64,000 nt of DNA from Alphaproteobacteria bacterium (GCA_030427145.1 JAUHWT010000011.1:1-64000), one strand, 5' to 3'; shown: positions 7,530-17,336, numbered from the stretch's first letter. Numbers and translations: made by a program. The notes: generated from the letters alone by a model not told the origin.

Positions 7530-8383
7530 TGGCGTCGCAGGACGCGATGACGCGGATCGCCGAGGCTTTGGAACGAATCAGCCCGCCGGGAATTGGTACA
7601 CCGGATTTGGATGCGGCGGAGGCGTTTGTCTGGCATGTGTCGCCGGACAGGCTGGAGCCGGTGCCGGTGGTGTCGCGGGTTGATATTGGGCTTCTCGTCG
7701 GGATTGAGCGGTCCCGTGATACCCTTCTGGCCAACACGATGCAGTTTGCGAAGGGGTTCCCGGCAAACAACGTGCTGCTTTGGGGCGCGCGGGGCATGGG
7801 CAAGTCCAGCCTGGTGAAGGCCGCTCATGCTGAGGCGGCGAAGGCGGCGCCGGGCGTTAAACTTATTGAGTTGCAGCGGGAGGATCTGCCCAGTATCGGG
7901 CGGCTTCTCAACATCCTGCGTGGCTCAACCAACCGGTTTATCCTGTTTTGCGATGACCTGTCCTTCGACAAGGATGACAGCCACTACAAGAGCCTGAAGG
8001 CGGTCCTTGACGGCGGTATCGAGGGGCGGCCGGAGAATGTAGTGCTCTATGCCACGTCGAACCGTCGGCACCTGATGCCCCGCGACATGATCGAGAATGA
8101 GCGGCAGAGTTCCATCAACCCGACCGAGGCGGTGGAGGAGAAGGTCTCGCTGTCCGACCGGTTCGGGTTGTGGCTTGGCTTCCACGCCTGCGATCAGGAC
8201 AATTTCCTGACCATGATCCGGGGCTACTGTGACGCTTACGGGATCGATATCGACGATCAAACCCTGCGTGCCGAAGCCGTGGAATGGAGCCAGACCCGCG
8301 GCGGCCGCTCGGGCCGTGTCGCCTGGCAGTACGTAACGGATCTGGCCGGACGCCGGGGTGTAAGGCTGTCATCGCAGGGGTGA
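7529..8383 (+). CDS. DUF815 family P-loop ATPase
   Basis: This 284-residue AAA-like ATPase has no assigned function. Walker A is LLWGARGMGKSSLVKA (about residues 85-100), Walker B is RFILFCDDLSF, and the sensor region is VVLYATSNRRHLMP, all typical of DUF815. A longer reading starting at 7469 exists inside tatC, but the ATG at 7529, overlapping the tatC stop by one base, gives the normal family N-terminus (MASQDAMTRIAEALERI). The tight overlap suggests co-transcription with tatABC. Nothing in the sequence shows a role in Tat export. Confidence 0.9.
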   Translation: MASQDAMTRIAEALERISPPGIGTPDLDAAEAFVWHVSPDRLEPVPVVSRVDIGLLVGIERSRDTLLANTMQFAKGFPANNVLLWGARGMGKSSLVKAAHAEAAKAAPGVKLIELQREDLPSIGRLLNILRGSTNRFILFCDDLSFDKDDSHYKSLKAVLDGGIEGRPENVVLYATSNRRHLMPRDMIENERQSSINPTEAVEEKVSLSDRFGLWLGFHACDQDNFLTMIRGYCDAYGIDIDDQTLRAEAVEWSQTRGGRSGRVAWQYVTDLAGRRGVRLSSQG

Positions 8384-8449
8384 GGCCTGACCCGTCGACC
8401 GCGACTTCTCATTACTTATGAGTTTTCAGGCGAGGCGCAGGGTTGTCCG

Positions 8450-8477
8450 CCGGAATCCTGCATGTGCTGGATTCCGG
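8450..8477. terminator. Hairpin between convergent genes, probable bidirectional terminator
   Basis: Perfect 9-bp arms CCGGAATCC (8450-8458) and GGATTCCGG (8469-8477) flank a 10-base loop. The hairpin lies in the 115-bp gap between the convergent DUF815 and nlpD-like genes. No U-tract follows on either strand, so it may need help from Rho. Confidence 0.5.
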
Positions 8478-8498
8478 ACAGGGAGCCCCCCGGGGCCG

Positions 8499-9644
8499 CT
8501 ACTGAATATACGGGGTCGGGTCCACGCTGTTGGCGCCGCGGAAGACGTCGAACTGGAGTTCCGGGCGGTCGCGGTCGGCGACCTTGCCGATGACTTGGCC
8601 GGCGCTGACCGGGTCGTCCTTGCTGACCGTTACGTCCGAGAGGGTGCTGTAGGTGGTCATCAGGTCGTCATTGTGGCGGATGAGCACGATCGTTCCCATT
8701 CCGCCGATTTCCTCCGAGACAAGGGCGACGGTACCGTCGCCGGCGGCTTTCACGCTGGTTCCTGCGGGCACGGAATAGCCGACGCCATTGGGGCTGCCGG
8801 CGTCATAGGCGCGTGTGACGCCCGCGGAGACAGGTGCGCTGAGTTTGCCGCCCGCGGGTGTGCGGTACTGGCTGAGATTGGGCGATTCCGGGTTTGCGGC
8901 CGCGGTGACGTCCTCGGGCAGCGGTTCGGCCGCGGCGGTGGGCGCTGCAACGGCGGTGGTTTCACCGGGCTGCGTGTCGGTGGAGCCGGAGATGCGATTC
9001 GCGTCACTGACGATGGGGATCAGAAGTTCCTGGTTCTCACGTACCATCAGATCGGGGCCGAGGCCGTTCCACGAGGCCAGCGCCGTGACGGACACGCCGT
9101 AGAGTCGGGCGATGGAATACGCCGTCTCGCCGGATTCGACACGGTGACGGACCGGGTCGATGAGCGGTTCGGTCTGGCCGTTGTTGAATGGGGTCTGCTG
9201 CGGGTTGGCACCCTCAATTGCGGCGGCGGCCGCGTCGGGGCTCCACTGGTCGAGCGTTTCGGTTCCGACCTGGCCGTTGTCAAACCCGGTGGCTGTGGTC
9301 GTGGGACGCGGGACGCTGGCGGGTAGCAGAAGCACCTCGCCCGCGCGCGGGATATAGTTCTCCGGCAGGGCGTTGGCGCTTGCGATTTCCGCGGGTGTCG
9401 TGCCTACGCGCTGCGCGATGGTGTCGATGGTGTCGCCGCTGCGTACCACCGCCACCTGATAGCTGGCATAGGTGATGACGCCGCGGGCGTCCGGGGTCAG
9501 ATTGGGGGCTGCGGGGGCCGCGGCCTGTGTGGAGGAGCCGCCGCTCGGGACCGAAACGCAGCCCGACAGAAGGGCAAAGGCGCAGGTTACGGCGATGGCC
9601 GGGGCAAGCGCGGATTTCCGCGTTGCGGTGCGGTTGTGTTTCAT
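8499..9644 (-). CDS. nlpD: NlpD-like lipoprotein with two LysM domains and a degenerate LytM/M23 domain
   Basis: This 381-residue envelope lipoprotein has a signal peptide ending in a lipobox-like LLSGC near residue 29. Two LysM peptidoglycan-binding repeats follow (about residues 62-110 and 165-210), then a Thr/Ala-rich linker and a C-terminal M23 domain (about 265-381). The M23 metal ligands are missing: the usual HxxxD and HxH positions read YSVPAG and LQFDV, and YAHL reads YSTL. Such degenerate LytM proteins (NlpD, EnvC) activate cell-wall amidases rather than cutting peptidoglycan, and that role is inferred here. It is the last gene of surE-pcm-nlpD. Confidence 0.88.
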   Translation of the reverse strand: MKHNRTATRKSALAPAIAVTCAFALLSGCVSVPSGGSSTQAAAPAAPNLTPDARGVITYASYQVAVVRSGDTIDTIAQRVGTTPAEIASANALPENYIPRAGEVLLLPASVPRPTTTATGFDNGQVGTETLDQWSPDAAAAAIEGANPQQTPFNNGQTEPLIDPVRHRVESGETAYSIARLYGVSVTALASWNGLGPDLMVRENQELLIPIVSDANRISGSTDTQPGETTAVAAPTAAAEPLPEDVTAAANPESPNLSQYRTPAGGKLSAPVSAGVTRAYDAGSPNGVGYSVPAGTSVKAAGDGTVALVSEEIGGMGTIVLIRHNDDLMTTYSTLSDVTVSKDDPVSAGQVIGKVADRDRPELQFDVFRGANSVDPTPYIQ

Positions 9645-9674
9645 CGTGGTTTCCCCAAACCCAGGCTGAACTGG

Positions 9675-10328
9675 TCAATCCAATACATCATGTGCCACGC
9701 CTTCCACAAGGGGAACGAACCTCACGGATCCGAGTTCGGTGTAATCGAGGCCGGATTCCGAGCGTGTAATCTTGATGAGTGTCTGTATCGAATGGCTCTG
9801 CCCCACAGGTAGAACCATAATGCCACCCATGCGGAGCTGATCCGTCAGGGTTCGTGGTGGATCCTCCGCCGCGGCGGTCAGAAGGATGCGGTCGAAGGGG
9901 GCCTGTTCGGGCAGACCGAGCGAGCCGTCGCCATGCACAACGGTGATATTGTGGCGGCCCAGCCGCATCAGGAGTTCGCGCGCGGTGCGGGCGAGGCGCT
10001 GGTGGCGCTCGACGGAGTAAACGCGGCGGGCGAGGTGGGACAGGATGGCGGCCTGGTAGCCGGAGCCGGTGCCAATCTCAAGCACCTTGCATCGATGCGT
10101 GACCTCCAGCGACTGGGTCATCAGGCCAACCACGGTGGGTTGGCTGATGGTTTGGCCGCAGGAGATGGGCAGGGGCGTGTCCTCGAAGGAGCGGTCCTGG
10201 AAAATCCCCTCGACAAACGGCTCGCGTTTGGTGGCCTCCATGGCCTTGAGAACGTCGGAGTTCGTTACACCGCGCGAGCGCAGCTGAAACACGAACTGCA
10301 TCTGCCGTTCAAAGTCCTCCATTGGCAC
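9675..10328 (-). CDS. pcm: Protein-L-isoaspartate O-methyltransferase
   Basis: This 217-residue cytoplasmic enzyme transfers a methyl group from S-adenosylmethionine to isoaspartyl residues, starting repair of aged proteins. Motif I is [16 protein letters not shown], preceded by the family signature [15 protein letters not shown] and followed by RVYSVERH and DRILLTAAA. Its start overlaps the surE stop by 20 bp, so the two are probably translated together. The order surE-pcm-nlpD matches the conserved proteobacterial cluster. Length is typical. Confidence 0.95.
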   Translation of the reverse strand: MPMEDFERQMQFVFQLRSRGVTNSDVLKAMEATKREPFVEGIFQDRSFEDTPLPISCGQTISQPTVVGLMTQSLEVTHRCKVLEIGTGSGYQAAILSHLARRVYSVERHQRLARTARELLMRLGRHNITVVHGDGSLGLPEQAPFDRILLTAAAEDPPRTLTDQLRMGGIMVLPVGQSHSIQTLIKITRSESGLDYTELGSVRFVPLVEGVAHDVLD

Positions 10329-11121
10329 CCCAGGACCGGTTTAGTGTTTGAGAGAGAGGATCGATCATGTCATGGGCGGTCAGGTCGGGCACCAGCGGGG
10401 TGACCGTGATCCAGCCATCGTGACATTCGCGGGCGTCGCCACCCTCGGCAACCGCCGCATTGCCGTGGTTATGCGTGAGCCAGAGGTATCTGCGCCCATT
10501 GGGGGCCGTCTGTGGCTGCACGCCAAAGGTGGGGCCGGGGCGGCTGCCCTGAAAGGTGGTTTTGATGCCCCTGGTGGCCTCGGCCGTGACGGCGGGGAAA
10601 TTCACGTTGTAGAGCACACCGCGTCCTCGGTCGGTCCAGCGGTCGGCCTCCAGCAGGCTGCGGACGACTTCGGCTCCATGTGCACGGGAGGAATCAAACG
10701 CGTCCTTTCCCTCGCCGTGGTCGGGGCCATAATACTGGGACAGGGCGATGGATTTGACGCCCTGAAACATGCCTTCAAGCGCGCCGCCGATTGTGCCGGA
10801 ATAAAGTGTGTCCTCGGCCACGTTGTGGCCCCGGTTAACGCCGGAAATCAGCAGGTCGGGGGGCTGGCCGCCCATGACGTCGAGAATGCCCGCAATGGCG
10901 CAGTCGGCCGGGGAGCCTTCAACGGCGAAACGCCGGGGTCCAAGGGGTTCGATGCGCATGGCGCGGACGTAGGAAACGCAGTGCGAGACGGCGGACTGTT
11001 CGAACGCGGGGGCCACGACCCAGACCTCGTCTTCCGGGCCTGCGATGCTGGCCGCAATTTCCTCAGCGACCTTCAGCCCCGGTGCCGAAATGCCGTCGTC
11101 GTTGGTGAGGAGAATGCGCAT
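10309..11121 (-). CDS. surE: 5'/3'-nucleotidase SurE
   Basis: This 270-residue metal-dependent nucleotidase or polyphosphatase acts in stationary-phase survival. The N-terminus [16 protein letters not shown] carries the metal-binding DD pair; SGVNRGHN and [12 protein letters not shown] are the conserved active-site blocks. I start at the ATG at 11121 because the family begins exactly there; the frame stays open upstream for 45 codons without resembling SurE. It lies 144 bp downstream of the TpsB transporter gene on the same strand and overlaps pcm. Confidence 0.95.
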   Translation of the reverse strand: MRILLTNDDGISAPGLKVAEEIAASIAGPEDEVWVVAPAFEQSAVSHCVSYVRAMRIEPLGPRRFAVEGSPADCAIAGILDVMGGQPPDLLISGVNRGHNVAEDTLYSGTIGGALEGMFQGVKSIALSQYYGPDHGEGKDAFDSSRAHGAEVVRSLLEADRWTDRGRGVLYNVNFPAVTAEATRGIKTTFQGSRPGPTFGVQPQTAPNGRRYLWLTHNHGNAAVAEGGDARECHDGWITVTPLVPDLTAHDMIDPLSQTLNRSWGANGGL

Positions 11122-11265
11122 TCTGGAACTCCGGAAACTACAGCCTTCTCCGCGTTCTAGGGGATAGGTTGATGCAGGTCCAGCGCCGGAGGCCGGTGGG
11201 ACACGGATTGAGGCGCGGAAAGGGGAATTTCCGCGCCCCCGGGGGCCATGGAGCACACTTTCGCG

Positions 11266-12984
11266 TCAGAAACGCGCGACCGCTCCGATGTAGAAGCGCG
11301 TCTCGTGGCCGGTGTCGGTCGTGTCGTTGGCCTGTCCGCGCACCTGGTGGGCGATCTCCGGCGTTAGCGTGAGCCAGGGGCGGATGTCGATGCGGGCGCC
11401 GATGCCGACGGAGGCGAGTGTTTCCCACTGCTCGCCGTCACGGTCCTCCGAGCGGTCACGGGCGCGTCCGTAGTCTCCGAAAGCGTAGAGCTGCGTGGCT
11501 TCGAGGTGCTGTTTCACGGCGCTGTCGTAAAGGTTTTTGCGGACCTCAACACGCAGGCCGAAGCCGGAATCGCCTGATGTGTTGCCGGGCGCGAAACCGC
11601 GGCCGATGGTTCCGTTGCCAAGCGAGAACCGTTCCGAGTTGGGCAGGATGTCCGCCGCGTACTGACCGATCATCTCAGCCCAGAGGGCCCAGCCGTCGGT
11701 ACCGATGCGCTGAAGCCGGGAGAGGTTGGCGGTGGCAAGAATGAAATCGACGTCGGGTTTGTCCGGGCCGTCATAGTCGATGCGTGCACCGCCCACGTCC
11801 AGCCCCTTGCGGATGGCGGCGTCGAGCAGGGTGACGCCGCCGAAATCGTCGGCAATGTCCCAGGTCGCGCGCATGTCGAGAACCACGAGGCGGTCGGTTT
11901 CGTCGGTGGTCTCCGTACCGGTTTCCGCGTCGAAATCAGTGGCGCTGTCGCTCTGGCGGAAGCCGATGCCAACGCGGCCAAACAGGTTTTGCGAGCGTGT
12001 GCGGATGAACGGGACGGTCATGCCAAGACGCAGGTTGCTTTCGTCCAGGGTGACGGTCAGTTCCTCCGGCGTGCCGCTTTGGGTGAGGTCCGGATCGGAG
12101 CGGGAGATGTTGCCCGACAGCTCCATGCGTGCACCGTCGAGGACGGTTCCGGACAGGGCCGCGAGCGGCATTTCCACCGTGGCGGAGCCATAGGCGATGG
12201 AGAGGTTGTCGGGCGCGATCGTCACCAGGCTGTCGATGCGTTCATTCAGGCCCAGAAGGTTGTAGCTCCGCGATCCGCCGCTGAGGGTCCAGGTGCCGTA
12301 GAGCCGCGACCCACGATTGTCGAGCGTGGTGAACCAGGAAGTGGGCTGCGGTTCAATCAGCACACCCAGATTTGCCGCACCAAACGTGTCCGGCGACGGC
12401 TCGAGCACGGTTTCAACCGAGGCGCCGAAACTGTCGCGCGAGAGAAGAACGCCGCGTTCCAGCGTGGAGAGGCGCAGCGGGCGGTCCTCCGGGATTGGTG
12501 TGAAATAGCGTTGGGCGAGGCGCTGCTGTGCGGCGTTGTCGCTGGTGATCTCGACGTTGTTTACGAAGCCTTCGACCACCAGAATGCCGACGATGCCGTT
12601 TTCCACCGTTTGTTCGGGGAGGATGGCCTGGGTGAGTATGTAGCCTTCGGCGCGGTAGGTGGCCCCAATCCGTTGGGCCACGTCCTCAAGCGTTGCGACA
12701 GTCACCGTGGAGCCGATCAGGTCGGCCCAGATCGGTTTGAGCCGGTCGATGCCCAGTGCGGTCGCTCCGTCGAGGCTGATGCCGTTCAGAACGAGGCCGG
12801 GTGCCGTTGTGTTTTCGGAGATTTTGACCGGCCCGGTGGGGCCGGGTGCGGGTTCGGTGGAGACCTCGCGTTCCGGAGCTGGCAGGACCGACGGGTCCGG
12901 GGGAAGCAGGTCTGCGGGCTGGGCCAAAGCGCCAAGAGGCAGTCCAAGAGCGATTGCGGATGCGGAAAGGGCCGTGCGGTTCAT
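11266..12984 (-). CDS. TpsB outer-membrane transporter (ShlB/FhaC/HecB family)
   Basis: This 572-residue protein is the secretion partner of the adjacent exoprotein. A Sec signal peptide (residues 1-21, cleaving after GALA) precedes a Pro/Glu-rich linker, two POTRA domains (about 60-210; GYILTQAILPEQTVENGIVGILVVEGFV is the first-to-second junction area) and a beta-barrel of about 350 residues. The barrel contains the IGRGF motif (loop-6 VRGY equivalent) and ends in phenylalanine, as needed for BAM insertion. The start codon overlaps the tpsA stop by one base (TGATG), so it is coupled to tpsA. Confidence 0.93.
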   Translation of the reverse strand: MNRTALSASAIALGLPLGALAQPADLLPPDPSVLPAPEREVSTEPAPGPTGPVKISENTTAPGLVLNGISLDGATALGIDRLKPIWADLIGSTVTVATLEDVAQRIGATYRAEGYILTQAILPEQTVENGIVGILVVEGFVNNVEITSDNAAQQRLAQRYFTPIPEDRPLRLSTLERGVLLSRDSFGASVETVLEPSPDTFGAANLGVLIEPQPTSWFTTLDNRGSRLYGTWTLSGGSRSYNLLGLNERIDSLVTIAPDNLSIAYGSATVEMPLAALSGTVLDGARMELSGNISRSDPDLTQSGTPEELTVTLDESNLRLGMTVPFIRTRSQNLFGRVGIGFRQSDSATDFDAETGTETTDETDRLVVLDMRATWDIADDFGGVTLLDAAIRKGLDVGGARIDYDGPDKPDVDFILATANLSRLQRIGTDGWALWAEMIGQYAADILPNSERFSLGNGTIGRGFAPGNTSGDSGFGLRVEVRKNLYDSAVKQHLEATQLYAFGDYGRARDRSEDRDGEQWETLASVGIGARIDIRPWLTLTPEIAHQVRGQANDTTDTGHETRFYIGAVARF

Positions 12985-15900
12985 CAGTTGAAGCCTCCGC
13001 CAGAGGTGGTCCAGTAGGATTCCGGTACGGTCCGGCGTGCGCAGTTCGCATCGGTCGCTGCACCACGGCTGATGGCGCCGGAACAGGTGCCGTCGATCTC
13101 TGCCGGTTCCCCACTGGACTGCGCTTCGCCGGAAGCGGGTACAAAGCCTTCGGTGTCGTCCGCGGCCGTGCCTGAAGCCGGGACGAAACCCTCTGTGGCG
13201 GCGTTGGGCGCTGTAGGTGCGGCAGGGGCGCCGGGTGCCGCGCCCTCGGGGGCAAGCTGCACGATTTCGCCAAGGGAATAGGAGAGACCGAACGTGTCGG
13301 AGGCGGCAGGCGGCGCGTCAATTTCCGTAGTGCGGAAGCTTGCGTCTCCGGGCGTCAGCGGCTCGGCGCCGTGCTGCAGGGCGCGGGTGGTCTCGGTTGT
13401 GGATGTGGCGCCCTCCGCGTCGGGAGGTGCGGCGGGCAGCACGGTGAGACTGCCGTCCACATAGGTCACGCCGTAGTTCGATGAGGCGAGGCCGGAGCCG
13501 GAGATGGTGTAGTCGCCGGCGGGGCTTGTTGCGTTAGCCTCGGTGGTCATGACAAGGGTGCCGTCGAGATCGGACGCGTCATCGCCGGCCGCGAAGCCGC
13601 TGAAACTCGCCGTGAATTCGGGGTTGGTTCGGCCTGCGTTACGCACGGCGTCGTCGACGCTGACGGTGAGTTCCGCAGGATTGACCGTCAGGGTGCCATC
13701 GACCCAGGTGATGTCGTAATTGCCGCTGGCGAGGCCCGACGGGGACACGCCGTAGTCGCCGACGCTGGAGCCGCTCGATGCGGATGTTGCAAAGGCAAGG
13801 TCGCCCGCAAGGTCGTCGGCCGTATCGCCGTTCACGAAGCCCGACATGGCGGCCGTGAATTCGGGATTGTTGGCGCCGTAGGTGCGGTTCGCGTTGTCCG
13901 CGGTGATTGTCAGGTCCGCTGGCGTGACCGCGAGAGTGCCGTCGACATATGTGATGTGATAGTTGCCGTCGGTGATGCCGCTCGCCGTAATACCGTATTC
14001 GCCGGCATCGGCGGAGGCGTCCGCGGCGGTTGTCACGGTCAGGCTGCCGTCGAGGTCGGTTGCGCTGTCACCGGCCACAAGGCCGTCAAAATCGGCGGTC
14101 AGGGCGGGGTTGGCGGCTCCGTATGTCCGGCTGGCTTCGTTGGCGGTGATGGTCAGGTCAGCGGGGGTGACGGTGAGCGTGCCGTCAACAAAGCTGAAGA
14201 TGTAATTGCTCTCGGGCTCGGCCTGCGGCGTGATTGCGTAGGTTCCCACGTCTGAGGTCTCGGCCGCTTGGGTGGTGAGGGTGATGTCGCCCGTCAGGTC
14301 GCCCGCATCCTCGCCGTTGACGAAACCGGTGATCTCAGCGGTGAACTCCGGATTTGGCGCACCGTAGAGGCGGGTTGCGTCGTTGGCTGTGACCGTGAGG
14401 GTTGCGGGATCGACGGTGATGACGCCATCCACGAGGGTCACGAGGTAGCCGCGGTTGGATGGTGTGGCCTCAATATCGGAGACGTAGCTGCCGACCGGCG
14501 CATCCGCATCCGTGCCCTCGCTGTACGTGTCCGGGCCGGCGGCGAGGACGCTGTCCAGGCTGTCACCCGGTCGCAGTCCGGAGACGGACCAGGTGGCCTC
14601 AACCTCGTTGCCGTAGGGCTTGGTGAAGGAATCTGCCGTGAGGGTCAGGACGGGCTGCTCGCCATAGATAATGCGGTTTCCGCCAAGATTGATCGAGAAG
14701 GGCGGATTGGTGGCAAAGGGCCGGCCGTATATGTCGAATTCCCTCGGCCCAGGCTCGGTGCCTTCCATACCGTCGAATTCGTCCATGTAGAGCAGCCAGC
14801 GGGAATTGGGATCGACGGTCAGCAGCGCCTCGGGGCCGGACTCGTTGATGAACCTGCGACCGGCGGCGACCACCACGCTGTCGCCCGGGTTGGTTCCCAT
14901 AAGCTGCGTCCCGGTGCGCAGGGCAACCATTTCCTCGGCCAGTAGGGAGATCTCCGGAGCTACAACCGGGCCGGAAATGTCAATGGTTCCGGACAGTGTG
15001 GTGCTGACGGACAGTGGAGCGGTTCCGGTGTAGGAGCTGTCGCCGGAGAGGGTGAAGCTGGCATCCTCGTCCAGGCTGAAGGTGGGTTGGACGAGGGCGC
15101 TGATATGGCCCTCAAGGTTTACTTCGCCGCCATTGTCCGCGCCCGTGCCGGAGCGGACCTCGCCGTCCCAGATCTGGTTTTGTGCCCGAAGCGTCAGCGA
15201 ACCGCCGCGGAGCGCTGAGATTTCGGCATTTTCCGGCTCGCCCGCGTTTGAGAGCAGAATAAAATCCGCATCGACGGAAAGATGCCCGTCGCGGCCCACC
15301 TGCAGTTCAGCGGAGGAGTTGGATCCCGTTCCGCCTACGATCTGGACGGTCGGGGCGGTGAGGGAGGTCTCACCACTGCTGCTGGAGCGGCCCACGCGAA
15401 CCCACTGATTGTTGGCGACACCGCCCTCGATCCGGATGGCGTCCCCTGCGGTAATCTCGGCATTGCCGCGCCGGGCATAGACCTGAATGTTGGTCGCCCG
15501 CTCGGCCGCGGCGTTTGCGCCTGCCACCACGGAACCGTTGGGAGCGTTGATGAAGAGCGGCCCCTCGACAGTCGATACAATCGTGCTGCTTGATCCATTG
15601 TCTCCGATGAGAACGTCGCCGGTGGTGGCGGTCATCGACAGGATGCCCTCGTCAAGCGTGCGCACGTTTTCGTTGATTGTGATGTCCCGGTCGGCGGTCA
15701 GGGTGATATTTCCGTTGTCCCGCGACTGCAGGCGTTCGTTTACGACGATGTCCCGTCCGGCTTCGAGTGTGAGGCTGCCAAATTCGGGTGCCACCCTGTC
15801 ATTCGCGACTACATCGCGGTCCGCGCTGAGGGTGAGTGAGCCGAGGCCTTCCCAACGGATCTGTTCGGCGATGGTGATGTCGCCGGCCTGCTGCGCGCCC

Positions 15901-17336
15901 GGGTCGCCGGCTACCGTGCCGGTGGCGTCCGTGTTGATGGTCACGTCGGTGCCGCCAGCGAGCGTGTTTTCCAGTGCCTCCGCATCGACAAACCACGGCC
16001 CATCGCCATCGGTGGGATTGTTCACGCCGCCTGACGCGTCGCTGCCACCATCGGTGATGATGACGTCTCTCGGGTCGAGCAGCCACTGGCCTCCAGGGCC
16101 TGCGGACACGTCGGCATGGACACCTATGCCAAGCTGGTATTTGCCGGATGTCTCGATAAATCCGCCGGTCGTGCCGCCGCCCGCCCTGATGATGCCGTCA
16201 AACCAGGTGCCGTCCCCGGACCAGGCGACGACCGTACCGCCGTCGCCGGTCGTTCCCGTGGCGTTGATGCGGGCGCCGTTGTCAATGGTGACCGTATCCG
16301 CCTCGGCCAGATCGCCGGCGCCGCGCAGGCCACCTCCGATCCGGGCAGTACCGCCATCCTGGCCGCCGCGGACGTTCACGCGGGCGTCCGACGTCAGGTG
16401 AACGGATTGGCCTGTGATGTCGACATTGCCGCCGGTGGTCGCGCCGCCGGCACTGACCGTGCCGCCGATGCGCACGGTACCGTTGCCGCGTCCCTCCAGG
16501 CGTATGGTTCCGCCCTGACCGGAGGAGGTCGCGCGGATGACGCCGCTGGTGTTGATGGCGCTGTTCAGAGCGCCGGATATTCCGCCGGCCGTGATCAGGA
16601 CCGTTCCTTCAGAGGCGTTTATGGAACCGGTATGTTCGACGCCGCCATCGGCTGAGCGCCCGGAGGTCGCGATCTGGAAGGTGCCGTCGCCGGAGAGATC
16701 GATGGTTGTCCGTGTGCCGGAGGCGAGGGCCACGGTGCCGCGGCGGGCGACAATTGCGCCGTGGTTTTTGACGTCGCGACCGACTAAAGCAGCCAGTCCG
16801 GCTTCGCCCACGGTGATGCGGCCCTCATTGACCACCTCGGCGCCCGAAAGCTCGCCCCCGCCGATACGGTAGTTGCCGGTGCGGTCGAAGTGACTGGCAT
16901 CGACCTGCTGGCTGGTGGCGACCAGACCGCCCACATCGAGGCGGGCCGTGCCGGAGAAGATGACGCCTGCCGTGTTTTGGATGATGACCGTGCCCGGGGC
17001 GGTGATTGCGCCGTCGATTGCGCTGGCATGACCGGAATGGACGCGGTTCAGGGTGGCCGAGTCGCGGCCGGGCTGATCAAATACCACATGGTTGTCGCGC
17101 CCGACATCGAAGCTGCGCCAGTCGATGACGGCGCGATTGGAAGACTGGTTAACGGTCGTGGTGCCGTCCGAGTGGTGGATTTCCGCGTTGCCGGTGACGA
17201 CCCTGCCGCCCCTGGGTGAATCCGCGTGGGCTGTACCGGTGCTCAAGGCCAGCAGGGAAGTGCAGGCAAGCAGCGCGCTCCGGGTGGTGTGGCGAAGATA
17301 TGTATCTGATTTGCGTGCGTTTTCCGAAAAAATCAT
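12984..17336 (-). CDS. TpsA exoprotein: filamentous hemagglutinin N-domain with MBG repeats
   Basis: This 1450-residue secreted protein is the cargo of the TpsB transporter. An extended signal peptide (about residues 1-39, ending GTAHA) precedes a TPS/haemagglutination activity domain (about 40-290). A Gly/Thr-rich beta-helix region follows to about 890, with short repeats such as ADRD(I/V). About five MBG-type repeats of roughly 78 residues (about 895-1300) each contain YG-x-x-NPEFTA and a closing VDGTLTV. The tail has a duplicated EGFVPASG and ends in a segment with Cys1418 and Cys1432. Those two are the only cysteines I find after the signal peptide, as in HMW adhesins anchored by a C-terminal disulfide loop. 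It is probably an adhesin; the ligand is unknown. Confidence 0.9.
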   Translation of the reverse strand: MIFSENARKSDTYLRHTTRSALLACTSLLALSTGTAHADSPRGGRVVTGNAEIHHSDGTTTVNQSSNRAVIDWRSFDVGRDNHVVFDQPGRDSATLNRVHSGHASAIDGAITAPGTVIIQNTAGVIFSGTARLDVGGLVATSQQVDASHFDRTGNYRIGGGELSGAEVVNEGRITVGEAGLAALVGRDVKNHGAIVARRGTVALASGTRTTIDLSGDGTFQIATSGRSADGGVEHTGSINASEGTVLITAGGISGALNSAINTSGVIRATSSGQGGTIRLEGRGNGTVRIGGTVSAGGATTGGNVDITGQSVHLTSDARVNVRGGQDGGTARIGGGLRGAGDLAEADTVTIDNGARINATGTTGDGGTVVAWSGDGTWFDGIIRAGGGTTGGFIETSGKYQLGIGVHADVSAGPGGQWLLDPRDVIITDGGSDASGGVNNPTDGDGPWFVDAEALENTLAGGTDVTINTDATGTVAGDPGAQQAGDITIAEQIRWEGLGSLTLSADRDVVANDRVAPEFGSLTLEAGRDIVVNERLQSRDNGNITLTADRDITINENVRTLDEGILSMTATTGDVLIGDNGSSSTIVSTVEGPLFINAPNGSVVAGANAAAERATNIQVYARRGNAEITAGDAIRIEGGVANNQWVRVGRSSSSGETSLTAPTVQIVGGTGSNSSAELQVGRDGHLSVDADFILLSNAGEPENAEISALRGGSLTLRAQNQIWDGEVRSGTGADNGGEVNLEGHISALVQPTFSLDEDASFTLSGDSSYTGTAPLSVSTTLSGTIDISGPVVAPEISLLAEEMVALRTGTQLMGTNPGDSVVVAAGRRFINESGPEALLTVDPNSRWLLYMDEFDGMEGTEPGPREFDIYGRPFATNPPFSINLGGNRIIYGEQPVLTLTADSFTKPYGNEVEATWSVSGLRPGDSLDSVLAAGPDTYSEGTDADAPVGSYVSDIEATPSNRGYLVTLVDGVITVDPATLTVTANDATRLYGAPNPEFTAEITGFVNGEDAGDLTGDITLTTQAAETSDVGTYAITPQAEPESNYIFSFVDGTLTVTPADLTITANEASRTYGAANPALTADFDGLVAGDSATDLDGSLTVTTAADASADAGEYGITASGITDGNYHITYVDGTLAVTPADLTITADNANRTYGANNPEFTAAMSGFVNGDTADDLAGDLAFATSASSGSSVGDYGVSPSGLASGNYDITWVDGTLTVNPAELTVSVDDAVRNAGRTNPEFTASFSGFAAGDDASDLDGTLVMTTEANATSPAGDYTISGSGLASSNYGVTYVDGSLTVLPAAPPDAEGATSTTETTRALQHGAEPLTPGDASFRTTEIDAPPAASDTFGLSYSLGEIVQLAPEGAAPGAPAAPTAPNAATEGFVPASGTAADDTEGFVPASGEAQSSGEPAEIDGTCSGAISRGAATDANCARRTVPESYWTTSGGGFN
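13430..14655 (-). repeat. Tandem MBG-domain coding repeats in tpsA
   Basis: About five units of roughly 235 bp encode successive MBG domains. Units two to five share the frame LT(I/V)TA(N/D)-x-A-x-R-x-YG-A-x-NP near their start; the last has NAG in place of YGA. The DNA copies have diverged enough to rule out recent duplication of all units. Confidence 0.8.
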
